Shown: in pieces, positions 8,022-14,560 of the stretch
How positions within the stretch are numbered: the stretch's first letter is position 1
How the letters are laid out: each line of letters starts with the position of its first letter
Source of the DNA: a virus
Reading direction: 5' to 3' (one strand)
IMG/VR virus record: IMGVR_UViG_3300047470_000541
Coordinates: 1 to 53,942 of that record
DNA length: 53,942 bases
Position numbers and translations under genes: made by a program
The notes under the pieces: generated by a model
Seen by the model: only the letters and a program-made list of their open reading frames with translations
Told to the model about the DNA's origin: nothing
Databases searched by the model: none

Positions 8022-8061
8022 CGAAGTTCATGTTGAATGCGTTGTTGGCGGAGCGCTGCGA
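7961..8061 (-). repeat. DGR template repeat (TR)
   Basis: 101 bp. In the coding (minus) sense it carries 30 adenines, many as AAC codons when read in the target-gene frame (that frame gives '...NAFNMNFDDGNQNNDD...'). It matches VR1 (8660-8760) with 15 differences, 14 at template A, and VR2 (9354-9454) with 18 differences, 17 at template A. The GC-rich end near 7961 corresponds to the initiation (IMH-like) segment; each VR has one non-A change there. Overlaps the first 61 bp of the reverse transcriptase ORF. Confidence 0.96.
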
Positions 8062-8232
8062 CCAATCGTGCTATCTACGTCGCCAAGCCGAAGGCAGAAC
8101 CGATCAGCGAGGAAACTGCGCGAGACCAGCACGGACGCTTTAGACCGTCGGTATCTCTGATGCGCATGGCGGTGACCCAGAGGTCAGCGGCACGACCAGA
8201 TTCAATTCGCACAGACCTGAAAGCCGTGACTC

Positions 8233-8589
8233 TCAGGTGGCGGGCGCGGTTGGGATTGAGCGTTTCCAGGCAGACGCCTGCTTGCCGATGGAGGTGGTGA
8301 CCTCTATCGCGGCGGCGTGCTGCCCGACACTGATGAACCGACTCTCTTTGAAGAGCCGCATCAGGAACTCGATGACCTGGACCTTCTCAATTAGCAAGGT
8401 CAGGTGTGGACTCTTGTCCCGGGTCGAGTTGGCCCGGGCAATCAACATCAGCACGTCGATACATTCATCGATGACGCGCTTCCCGAGAGACTGCTTGAGA
8501 TCTCGGGGTATGTTGCGAGTGAGGTTCGTGGCCATCTGCAGCAGGCCGAGCGAAGCCTTGTAGATACTCAAATCCGTGTGCATTCCCAT
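8233..8589 (-). CDS. avd: DGR accessory variability determinant (Avd-like)
   Basis: 118 aa, all-helical and basic, beginning MGMHTDLSIYKASLG. Length, helix pattern ('LSIYKASLGLLQMATNL', 'RVIDECIDVLMLIARAN', 'LLIEKVQVIEFLMRLFKE') and place between target and template match Avd four-helix-bundle proteins. In Bordetella phage BPP-1, Avd forms a pentamer that binds the reverse transcriptase and template RNA. GGAGAG lies about 9 bases before the ATG. 171 bp separate its stop from the template repeat; I see no gene there. Confidence 0.88.
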   Translation of the reverse strand: MGMHTDLSIYKASLGLLQMATNLTRNIPRDLKQSLGKRVIDECIDVLMLIARANSTRDKSPHLTLLIEKVQVIEFLMRLFKESRFISVGQHAAAIEVTTSIGKQASAWKRSIPTAPAT

Positions 8590-8611
8590 GATGGGTGCTC
8601 TCCAAGAGCAA

Positions 8612-8629
8612 CCGGCCGCAGGCGGCCGG
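8612..8629 (-). other. GC-rich hairpin after VR1 (candidate DGR hairpin)
   Basis: CCGGCCG/CGGCCGG perfect 7-bp stem with a 4-base loop, 31 bp past the end of VR1 and before avd. No T tract follows, so it is a poor terminator. In BPP-1 a hairpin/cruciform just downstream of the variable repeat is needed for efficient target recognition; this one is in the equivalent place. Confidence 0.5.
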
Positions 8630-8643
8630 ATTAAATTAACGAA

Positions 8644-9264
8644 TTATTGAATAAGCTGACTGCGGACGGGGCGGACGCGGCGCTCGCCGTACTTGCCACC
8701 GTAGTACTGAGTGCCATCATCGAAGAACATGCCGAATGCGTTGCGGGCGGAGCGCTGCGAACTCGACCAGTACCAGGTGTCCCGGAAGGCTTCGGCACCG
8801 CCAGCTTGAAAGGCAGTAATCGAGGTCTGTTCTGGCGACTCTTCGCTGTACAGTTGGCCAGCCGGCTCGCTGTTCGGGTTGTCACCATCGCGGCGGCCAG
8901 CCCAATTCTCTTCGGTGGTCGGCTTGAAGTGGCGATACTGCAGCTCCTGCACGTCGCGCGCCGGGATCGCCCAGTCTGTGAAACCGCCGATATCCAGAGC
9001 CAGCACCTGCTGCGCCAGTTCGCTACCGGCGGCTGCCATGGCTTCAGTATTGGCACGGCTGTTGGTGAAACTGTCGGCGCCTTCGATCTTCTCGCCGTAC
9101 TCTCCCCAAGCACCGCTTAGTTCGTACGCGGCGCCCGCGGTGATGTTCAGGTAGCGGTTACCAGTGTCCGGATCGTGGGTGATCCCGCTGAAGAACCCGC
9201 CGCCGAATGGCTGGCCGATTTCCGGAATGGTCATCGCTGGAGTTGCTTGGGCTGCTGCGGTCAT
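8644..9264 (-). CDS. DGR target protein 1, C-type-lectin-like variable domain
   Basis: 206 aa from the ATG at 9264, chosen for its AGAGGAAAG ribosome site over one 27 bp upstream. The C-terminal part ('FRDTWYWSSSQRSA...RRVRPVRS') is the DUF1566/CLec-like fold used by DGR targets, where surface residues can vary without breaking the fold. The last codons are the 101-bp VR1: relative to the template frame, several Asn codons became Arg, Gly, Phe, Thr and Tyr. The N-terminal half (PFGGGFFSG, GNRYLNITAGAAYEL) is unlike known fibre modules. No signal peptide. Ligand and location unknown. Confidence 0.88.
   Translation of the reverse strand: MTAAAQATPAMTIPEIGQPFGGGFFSGITHDPDTGNRYLNITAGAAYELSGAWGEYGEKIEGADSFTNSRANTEAMAAAGSELAQQVLALDIGGFTDWAIPARDVQELQYRHFKPTTEENWAGRRDGDNPNSEPAGQLYSEESPEQTSITAFQAGGAEAFRDTWYWSSSQRSARNAFGMFFDDGTQYYGGKYGERRVRPVRSQLIQ
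8660..8760 (-). repeat. DGR variable repeat 1 (VR1)
   Basis: 101 bp at the 3' end of target gene 1, aligned without gaps to the template at 7961-8061. 86 of 101 bases are identical. 14 of 15 differences are at template adenines (coding strand), changed to G, T or C; the remaining one is a T-to-G in the GC-rich 3' segment. Confidence 0.96.
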
Positions 9265-9290
9265 GGTCTTTCCTCTTTTCGAAGGCAACA

Positions 9291-9309
9291 AAAAAGGCGC
9301 TGCTGCGCC
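9291..9309 (-). terminator. Hairpin and T-run after VR2 gene
   Basis: GGCGC-AGCA-GCGCC stem-loop followed by six T on the minus strand, between target gene 2 and target gene 1, 45 bp past the end of VR2. Works on paper as an intrinsic terminator; by position it could also serve as the DGR hairpin for VR2. Confidence 0.6.
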
Positions 9310-9340
9310 CGGTGCCGATCAAGAACGAATGATTGAAAGA

Positions 9341-9949
9341 TTAAATAAAGAATCTGCGGACGGGGCGGCCGCGGAGCTCGTGGCCCTTGTCACCGTAGCC
9401 CTGATAGCCACCAGCGAAGGACATGTAGAACGCGACGTAGGCGGAGCGCTGCGATGAAGACCAGTACCAGGTGTCTTTCGCGAACAATTCCGGCACATTC
9501 AACCAGCAGTGGTACAGCTCGCCGCAGGCGGGCAGGTAGAAATCATCGTGGCCGTCAGCTTGGTGCTCGGCGCAGGCGTCTGCTGCTGGATGATCGTCGC
9601 GATCATCGGCGTACAGTGCTTGGGTATTGGCGAGGCCATCGGTCTTGCTGGTAGCCTCAGACTCCTTGCCTCGACCGCCCCACTCATGTTTGCCGAGGTC
9701 GTCCTTGGCGATGATCAGGTAATGCGCCGGAACATCGCCGCGCGCCGCTACCAGGCCGCCATTGAACCCGCCTTGTCCGGGCCAGTATTCGCCGAGCGCC
9801 GGAATAGGGCCTGATGCAACTGCTTGAACATTGGCTGCTGGCGGCAGTGCCTGGGCAAGCATGCCAGCCATTAGCAGCTGAACCATGCGTTCGGACGTGC
9901 CCTTGATCTTGATGCCTTCCGCTTCAATAGAGATCGTATTGGCTTTCAT
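9341..9949 (-). CDS. DGR target protein 2, C-type-lectin-like variable domain
   Basis: 202 aa from the ATG at 9949 (GAGGGAT ribosome site). The N-terminus MKANTISIEAEGIKIKG and 'MVQLLMAGMLAQAL' differ fully from target 1. The C-terminal domain ('DDFYLPACGELYHCWL', 'DTWYWSSSQRSAY...RGRPVRR') is again DUF1566/CLec-like. The final 101 bp are VR2, with Tyr, Val, Ser, Ala, Gly and His replacing template-encoded Asn and Asp. First gene of the DGR cassette. The middle contains an acidic, His-rich stretch. Partner and location unknown. Confidence 0.88.
   Translation of the reverse strand: MKANTISIEAEGIKIKGTSERMVQLLMAGMLAQALPPAANVQAVASGPIPALGEYWPGQGGFNGGLVAARGDVPAHYLIIAKDDLGKHEWGGRGKESEATSKTDGLANTQALYADDRDDHPAADACAEHQADGHDDFYLPACGELYHCWLNVPELFAKDTWYWSSSQRSAYVAFYMSFAGGYQGYGDKGHELRGRPVRRFFI
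9354..9454 (-). repeat. DGR variable repeat 2 (VR2)
   Basis: 101 bp ending target gene 2, gap-free alignment to the template with 83 of 101 identical. 17 of 18 differences lie at template adenines (coding strand); the other is a T-to-G near the GC-rich end. Its substitution pattern differs from VR1, so both were mutated independently. Confidence 0.96.
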
Positions 9950-10012
9950 CGGTATCCCTCGTGGATGAGTAAGATTGTTCGTGATCGATTGCCGTGACGT
10001 CACGCTAAATCG

Positions 10013-10261
10013 TCACGGAGTACAAATGTGCTCTTGTAGGCTTTCGTCAGACATTCGATCCGCGGCCCAGATGAGCCGCGACACCACGTCTTGCTCTTCC
10101 GTGATGTCGAGCCGTGACATGAGGCTTTTCAGGCGGGCGTCATCGTTGTGGTAGAGGTCCAGCGATATGCGGCGAGAAAGTAGGCGGGCGAGACGTTCGG
10201 TTTCGGACTGCTTGTCCCGGTCGCGTTTCTCCTGCTGACGCTGCGCGGGTGTCTTGGCCAT
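10013..10261 (-). CDS. Hypothetical basic helical protein
   Basis: 82 aa beginning MAKTPAQRQQEKRDRDKQSE, a charged helix, then 'RRISLDLYHNDDARLKSLM' and 'EEQDVVSRLIWAADRM'. This resembles small phage RHH-like or coiled-coil proteins. GGAG lies 5 bases before the ATG; the stop of the upstream gene is 2 bp away. The final codons contain a dyad motif also found at 3831-3848. Function unknown. Confidence 0.6.
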   Translation of the reverse strand: MAKTPAQRQQEKRDRDKQSETERLARLLSRRISLDLYHNDDARLKSLMSRLDITEEQDVVSRLIWAADRMSDESLQEHICTP

Positions 10262-10263
10262 AT

Positions 10264-10920
10264 TCACTCCGGCTGCTTTGGCTCTTTTGCGATGAACACG
10301 GGCCTGGGTCCACCGCGACCAGTCTTGGGATAGTCGATTTCGAACTTGTCCAGGAGGCGACTGAAGGCCCGATAGTTGACCCCGAGCTTTTCGGTGGCTT
10401 GATTGCGGGTCAATCCGAGTTCTTTGAACGCCTTGATCCTCTCGGCATTCTTCGCATCCCTGGCTTCGTCTGGCATCCAAGGGCGTAGGTTTGAGGTGGG
10501 GGCATAACTGGATTTTTTGAAGGAGAAGCCATTTTGCTTGGCGATTGAGTGCAGTTTGCGCCGGTCCATACCGGTGTGTGCCATGGCTTCGGCCTGGGTC
10601 ATGTTTGCCGCGAGATTCCTGATGAGTTCTATCAGGTCGGCCTTGTCCTTGGCGCGTTGTGCAATGCGCTCTTCACGTTCGATATCGCGCTGAGCCATCT
10701 TGTCGAGCCAGACCGTTGTTTCTGCTTTCGGTACGGGCTTTGGCATCTTCTTACGCGGCGGTGGTTCATGGCGCGCTGGGGGAGGCCTGAAGCTTGGCCC
10801 CTCCAACACCTCAATAGTCCCTCCTTTTCCGAGATAGGCCTCCTGAAGCAGGGCCAATTCGTGACGCTGAGGGTCGAGCTCCCTGACCATGTTCAGATCG
10901 TTGCTGATGTATGCGCTCAT
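10264..10920 (-). CDS. Putative DNA-binding protein with two HTH segments
   Basis: 218 aa. The middle is proline- and lysine-rich (RPPPARHEPPPRKKMPKP). It is followed by 'NMTQAEAMAHTGMDRRKLHSIA' and a C-terminal 'LTRNQATEKLGVNYRAFSRLLD', both HTH-like. Start overlaps the stop of the exonuclease gene by 4 bp, placing it in the recombination operon. Possible regulator or accessory recombination factor; not firmly identified. Confidence 0.6.
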   Translation of the reverse strand: MSAYISNDLNMVRELDPQRHELALLQEAYLGKGGTIEVLEGPSFRPPPARHEPPPRKKMPKPVPKAETTVWLDKMAQRDIEREERIAQRAKDKADLIELIRNLAANMTQAEAMAHTGMDRRKLHSIAKQNGFSFKKSSYAPTSNLRPWMPDEARDAKNAERIKAFKELGLTRNQATEKLGVNYRAFSRLLDKFEIDYPKTGRGGPRPVFIAKEPKQPE

Positions 10921-11684
10921 GCTGCTTTATTCCGCAGTTTCACCTCATACCCGTCGACCAGTAGTTTGAATTGCCACAGGTCTTCCTCAAGCTTTTCGAT
11001 GTAGTCGTCATCGCGCTTGAACTCTTGAAGCCAGAGTTGGCGCCCGACTGGCTTGAGCAAGGGGCAGTACATCCCGATGTGCCACCACTTCCGGCCAGTG
11101 ATCCACATGCAACCCTGCACCTGGTCGATGATCCCGCTGGCATCGTTGTCGATGTGGAAGGAGCGCAGCTTTTCCGGGGCAAGGAAACATTTGTACTCCG
11201 AGCCTCCGTCCTCACCAATAAAGCCGTCAGCACTGGCCCCGAAGGCGCCGTCGTCGGTCTTTACCAGCCCTACCTGCGTGACGATCAGGCCGGTTTGGAT
11301 TTCGTGTTCCATGCGGGCTTCTGGCTCAAGCTCATGGCCGCGGCGCATCTGCCAGGTCTCGAATCCGTTGTCGAGCGGCTTGCCGCCGATGCGCTCAACT
11401 GCCAGTTGGAAGGCGTAATCAAGAGCAGCCGAGGAGGGCTCGCCGACGGTTTCGCCATCGAGGGCACGCTGTACGACTTCGGCCTTTGGCCCAGCCTTGT
11501 AGCCCGCCAGCTCGCGGGCTTTTGCCTCGCCATGGCCGGCAAGCATGGCATCGACATAGGTGCGTTGTTGCGTGGTGAGCCCGTTCACCTTCGACCGGGC
11601 GGTTGTGAACATGCTGGCTGTAATACAGCCTGCGCGCTCCTGGAACCAGATGTCTGACCCCTGCGTGCAATTGATCTGGATCAT
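10917..11684 (-). CDS. YqaJ / lambda-exonuclease-like viral recombinase nuclease
   Basis: 255 aa. The N-terminus 'QGSDIWFQERAGCITASMF' matches the YqaJ/lambda Exo entry motif (Q-G-x-x-x-W-x-x-x-R-x-G-x-x-T-A-S). The core has 'MRRGHELEPEARMEHE', then 'GASADGFIGEDGGSEYKCF', giving the metal-binding D...ExK site. It degrades one strand of double-stranded DNA ends to leave 3' single strands for annealing. Coupled (ATGA) to the ERF gene upstream, the classic exonuclease plus annealase pair. Confidence 0.9.
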   Translation of the reverse strand: MIQINCTQGSDIWFQERAGCITASMFTTARSKVNGLTTQQRTYVDAMLAGHGEAKARELAGYKAGPKAEVVQRALDGETVGEPSSAALDYAFQLAVERIGGKPLDNGFETWQMRRGHELEPEARMEHEIQTGLIVTQVGLVKTDDGAFGASADGFIGEDGGSEYKCFLAPEKLRSFHIDNDASGIIDQVQGCMWITGRKWWHIGMYCPLLKPVGRQLWLQEFKRDDDYIEKLEEDLWQFKLLVDGYEVKLRNKAA

Positions 11685-12439
11685 TGGGTTTTCTCCAAAA
11701 TCGCTTTGCGTGCAGTGACGGCAGTCTTCACCGTTCCGTAACCATGCGTATCGCCAGATGCCTGCAAGACCTTCAGGCTAGCTTGCCAAACGTCCTTCAG
11801 TTCATCGGGAGTTTTCGTCTGTTCGACTCGCTCCAGAATGTCTGCGACCACTTGGGCCCGCATGTCGTCGGTATCAGAACCGTCAGCCGATTGGCCGTCA
11901 TCGTCCCGCGCTTCGCCGGTCGTAATGTTGAGCAAGGCACACATCACGTAGCGCTTCCCGTAAGTAACGGATGATCCAACGGCTTGCACGTCGTTCCGGC
12001 CCTTGCCGGCGTCGATCGGCAAAAACATCGTGGTGTCTTCCCGGTGCCCAGCGCTATGCATGAGGATGCCCTTGACGTTCACCCCAGTAGCTTCCCGGTC
12101 AACCTTGAACGTAATAGCGAAGCCATGCCGCTGCATGATCGGCTTCAACGTCACGTTGATGTCGTCGAGGGTGGCGTAGGTGTTGCCGGTATGTAGGTTC
12201 ACCGCGCCTTCTACTACGGTTGGTATCTCGCACTGCATCTGCGCCATCGCGGCGTTGAAGGCCTGCTCGGCATCTTTTGCCTGCATGCGTTCGTGCATTT
12301 GCAGAAGTCGTTCCATTTTGTCGATGTCGCAAGATGGATCGGCAGCAGCCCGGCTGATGACTGCCATGATGCTGGTGTCACTGGAGATCGGCACCACGGT
12401 CTGGCGGCGCTGCTCCGGCATGATGATTTCTGTGCTCAT
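11681..12439 (-). CDS. erf: ERF-family single-strand annealing protein
   Basis: 252 aa. The core 'FNAAMAQMQCEIPTVVEG', 'YATLDDINVTLKPIMQRHGFAI' and 'GSSVTYGKRYVMCALLNI' is the ERF (essential recombination function, P22 type) signature; the acidic C-terminal third is variable. It would form rings on single strands and anneal complementary DNA for recombination or circularisation of the phage genome. Works with the adjacent nuclease. Confidence 0.9.
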   Translation of the reverse strand: MSTEIIMPEQRRQTVVPISSDTSIMAVISRAAADPSCDIDKMERLLQMHERMQAKDAEQAFNAAMAQMQCEIPTVVEGAVNLHTGNTYATLDDINVTLKPIMQRHGFAITFKVDREATGVNVKGILMHSAGHREDTTMFLPIDAGKGRNDVQAVGSSVTYGKRYVMCALLNITTGEARDDDGQSADGSDTDDMRAQVVADILERVEQTKTPDELKDVWQASLKVLQASGDTHGYGTVKTAVTARKAILEKTQ

Positions 12440-12449
12440 GCTGGCTTCC

Positions 12450-13607
12450 TTAGTAAGTGATGGCGATGGCTGGGATCTTGCGTTGGGCGATGAGGGTGAT
12501 GGCCTGCTTGGCGCATTCTTCGGTCATGCCACCAGAGACGAATGCTTCTAGCGCTGCGCGGTTGATCGACTTCTTGTGGGCAAGATCCGCCTCGCGGGCT
12601 TGTGCCTGCTGAAGCTCGAATGCCACTGCAGCGGCCTGGCGATCCAGTTCATCCTGACGCGCACGCTCTACTGCTGCAGCCTGACGCTGCTCTGCGGCGA
12701 TGCGGGCTTGCTCTGCTTGCTGTTCAGCAGCCATTTGGTCAGCCTTGGCCTGAGCTGCTTGTCGTTCGGCTTGCTCGGCCTGGAGTTGCAGTTGCAGTCG
12801 CTGGCGTTCGGCGGCCGCTTCGGCATCCCGTGCAGCTTGCTCAGTGGCACGCTGTGCGGCGGCGGCTTGGTCGATCAGATCCTGCTCGCGCTTGGCTGCG
12901 GCATCACGTTCTGCTTGAGCGCGCTGCTCGGCTTCGATGCGAGCCTGCTCGGACGCTACGCGGGCAATCTCCGCTTCACGGTCACGCTGAGCCTGTGTTT
13001 CGACCTCTGCGCGCAACCGGACCAGCTCGGCCTGTTCGGCCTCGTATTGGTCTCGGGCGGAGAGGGCGGCGCGCAGCCGGGTCAGGACGTGGTCCTTGGT
13101 GCGGGCCGCTTCAGCTTCGAACTCTTGCCAGTGGTCACCAATCTGTATGGCTTCTGCTGTGGCGATTCCGCTCCGTAGTTCGGCAGCACTCAAAAGGCCA
13201 ATATCGACAGCAAGATCCTCGATCGCCTGGATCGCATCGACATGCCTGTCCTTGCGCGCTATCTCGGCAGCTTCCCAATCGGTCAGCGGTTTGCGGGTTT
13301 CATCCCGCAGCGCGTCCATGGCATCGACAAATTCCTTCAGTTCGGCCTCGACGACCTTCGGCTGCTCCTTCAAGCGCTTCAGGTATTCGCGACCAGGCTT
13401 TTCGACGGCGACTTTGGACTTGCTAACCTTGGCGGCAAGGGAGGCGATGCGGTCGCGGCCTTTGGCAGTGGACAGGTCCGGCACCTGGGAGCTGACTTCT
13501 TCTTTCACTGCAGCAAGGAAGGGCTTCAGGCCGTCCTTCACATAGATGACAGGGGCATTGGCTTCGCTGATGTCGTCGATGGTGACGGCAAGTTGAGTCG
13601 CGGACAT
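12450..13607 (-). CDS. Coiled-coil protein of the recombination operon
   Basis: 385 aa from the ATG at 13607 (GGAAGGA upstream). Residues about 60-190 are helical and charged; about 190-340 are a continuous Ala/Gln/Glu/Arg-rich coiled coil, often mislabelled TolA-like. A compact tail 'NRAALEAFVSGGMTEECAKQAI' ends it. This protein type is commonly placed beside ERF/exo pairs in Pseudomonas phages; a structural or DNA-binding support role is likely but unproven. No membrane segment, so not a TolA. Confidence 0.7.
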   Translation of the reverse strand: MSATQLAVTIDDISEANAPVIYVKDGLKPFLAAVKEEVSSQVPDLSTAKGRDRIASLAAKVSKSKVAVEKPGREYLKRLKEQPKVVEAELKEFVDAMDALRDETRKPLTDWEAAEIARKDRHVDAIQAIEDLAVDIGLLSAAELRSGIATAEAIQIGDHWQEFEAEAARTKDHVLTRLRAALSARDQYEAEQAELVRLRAEVETQAQRDREAEIARVASEQARIEAEQRAQAERDAAAKREQDLIDQAAAAQRATEQAARDAEAAAERQRLQLQLQAEQAERQAAQAKADQMAAEQQAEQARIAAEQRQAAAVERARQDELDRQAAAVAFELQQAQAREADLAHKKSINRAALEAFVSGGMTEECAKQAITLIAQRKIPAIAITY

Positions 13608-13647
13608 GGGGATTCCTTCCGCCATGCAGGCGGCGCATGAGTTCGAG

Positions 13648-13764
13648 TTATTGAGTGAGCTGGCCGACGTAGGCGCTGGTCAGCAGGACGAAGGTGGTGC
13701 CGACGAGGACGATGGCTGAGCCTCGGAGCATGTAGATGCGTTTTGCACGCTGGTAGGAGGTCAT
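13648..13764 (-). CDS. Small membrane protein
   Basis: 38 aa: a basic start (MTSYQRAKRIYMLR) and then one hydrophobic segment 'GSAIVLVGTTFVLLTSAYV'. AAGGTG precedes the ATG, which overlaps the previous stop (ATGA). Unknown function. Confidence 0.45.
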   Translation of the reverse strand: MTSYQRAKRIYMLRGSAIVLVGTTFVLLTSAYVGQLTQ

Positions 13765-13970
13765 GGGCAGCACCTTGGCGATCCGCCGCAGTAAGACATG
13801 TCAGGATCGAAGCCGTCTGCCGGGTCGCCGCCATAACTATACGGGCGGTCGCAAACCCGGCGGGTTGCAAGCAGGTTGCCGCGCTTGTCTTCCCACAGAC
13901 CATCAGGCAGGGCTGGGCGCTGATTCAGTGGCGTGACTGGCTGCATCACCCACTCCTCGAACGGCCTCAT
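13761..13970 (-). CDS. Hypothetical small protein
   Basis: 69 aa beginning MRPFEEWVMQPVTPLNQRPA, Cys at the end (CGGSPRCCP). The ATG at 13970 overlaps the stop of the upstream micro-ORF; a longer frame to 14135 collides with two coupled small genes and is not preferred. Not recognised. Confidence 0.5.
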   Translation of the reverse strand: MRPFEEWVMQPVTPLNQRPALPDGLWEDKRGNLLATRRVCDRPYSYGGDPADGFDPDMSYCGGSPRCCP

Positions 13971-14083
13971 CTCGCCACCGCCATAGGGAGGCTGGCATGG
14001 TCGCGCTGAATTTCGCGGACTTGGTCGTACATGCCCCAGCAGAAGACTGTTAGCACGGTGAGAATCCAGAATGTAAGCTTCAT
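13967..14083 (-). CDS. Small membrane protein
   Basis: 38 aa, N-terminal hydrophobic anchor (MKLTFWILTVLTVFCWG) then a charged tail. A strong GGGAGGTGA ribosome site stands 4-5 bases before the ATG. Stop/start overlaps on both sides. Could be a signal-anchored micropeptide; unknown. Confidence 0.5.
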   Translation of the reverse strand: MKLTFWILTVLTVFCWGMYDQVREIQRDHASLPMAVAR

Positions 14084-14217
14084 CAATCACCTCCCCAGTA
14101 CTGAAGCGGGATGAACGTGTACTGCTCTTTCCCATGGTGGCGCACTCGCCAGTATTCGAGGTCGATCCGGTTGAGCAATTCTTGAAAGGTGTAGGAGCGG
14201 GTGGCGAGGCGTTTCAT
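14083..14217 (-). CDS. Hypothetical small protein
   Basis: 44 aa (begins MKRLATRSYTFQELLNR), basic and aromatic. Coupled to both neighbours by overlapping stop and start codons; GAGG upstream. Not recognised. Confidence 0.5.
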   Translation of the reverse strand: MKRLATRSYTFQELLNRIDLEYWRVRHHGKEQYTFIPLQYWGGD

Positions 14218-14348
14218 GTCAGCCTCACGACCAGCATGCCGCGCCGGATTTGGACCTTGATGCGTTTTGGCAAGTCAGCGACCAGAAAAAAGCCCTGACG
14301 GTTCAGGGCTTCGGTCATTGCTTTGGCGTTTCTCGCGATGATGATCAT
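14214..14348 (-). CDS. Hypothetical small protein
   Basis: 44 aa (begins MIIIARNAKAMTEALNRQG), very basic C-terminal half. Coupled by ATGA to both neighbours. Notable because a textbook intrinsic terminator hairpin lies inside its coding sequence (14291-14310). Function unknown. Confidence 0.45.
   Translation of the reverse strand: MIIIARNAKAMTEALNRQGFFLVADLPKRIKVQIRRGMLVVRLT
14291..14310 (-). terminator. Intrinsic-terminator-like hairpin inside a small ORF
   Basis: AGCCCTGA-ACCG-TCAGGGCT: perfect 8-bp stem with tetraloop, followed directly by six T on the minus strand. Lies in the leftward operon within the 44 aa ORF 14214-14348. Confidence 0.6.
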
Positions 14349-14560
14349 GCGGCAACTCCCTTCAGTTGGCTCACGCGCTTGGCGCGTTTCTCGTCCAGCT
14401 CATTGCGGTACTGGTTGGCCGTGGCCTGGTCGATCAATTCGCAGAACTCGGCGAGCTCGATCATGCCCATAACAAACGTGTGATCGGGCACCGGGGAGTG
14501 AGTGACGCCGATCTTGGCGACTTCGTACTCGATGGCAGAGATTGCTCGGGTGTTGTTCAC
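14345..14560 (-). CDS. Hypothetical small protein
   Basis: 71 aa, mostly helical ('MGMIELAEFCELIDQATANQY', then a basic 'RNELDEKRAKRVSQLKG'). Coupled by 4-bp overlaps to both neighbours. Not recognised. Confidence 0.55.
   Translation of the reverse strand: MNNTRAISAIEYEVAKIGVTHSPVPDHTFVMGMIELAEFCELIDQATANQYRNELDEKRAKRVSQLKGVAA

Noticed and set aside
7612-8031. 139 aa leftward frame beginning MNFDDGNQNNDD
   Set aside because: Its first residues are simply the template repeat read in the target-gene frame; the rest is a shadow of the reverse transcriptase.
10013-10480. 155 aa version of the gene ending at 10013
   Set aside because: Its first 73 codons are an out-of-frame shadow of the gene 10264-10920; the ATG at 10261 has a proper ribosome site.
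12602-13426. 274 aa rightward open frame
   Set aside because: Shadow of the repetitive coiled-coil gene; Arg/Pro/Ala-rich nonsense typical of a wrong frame.
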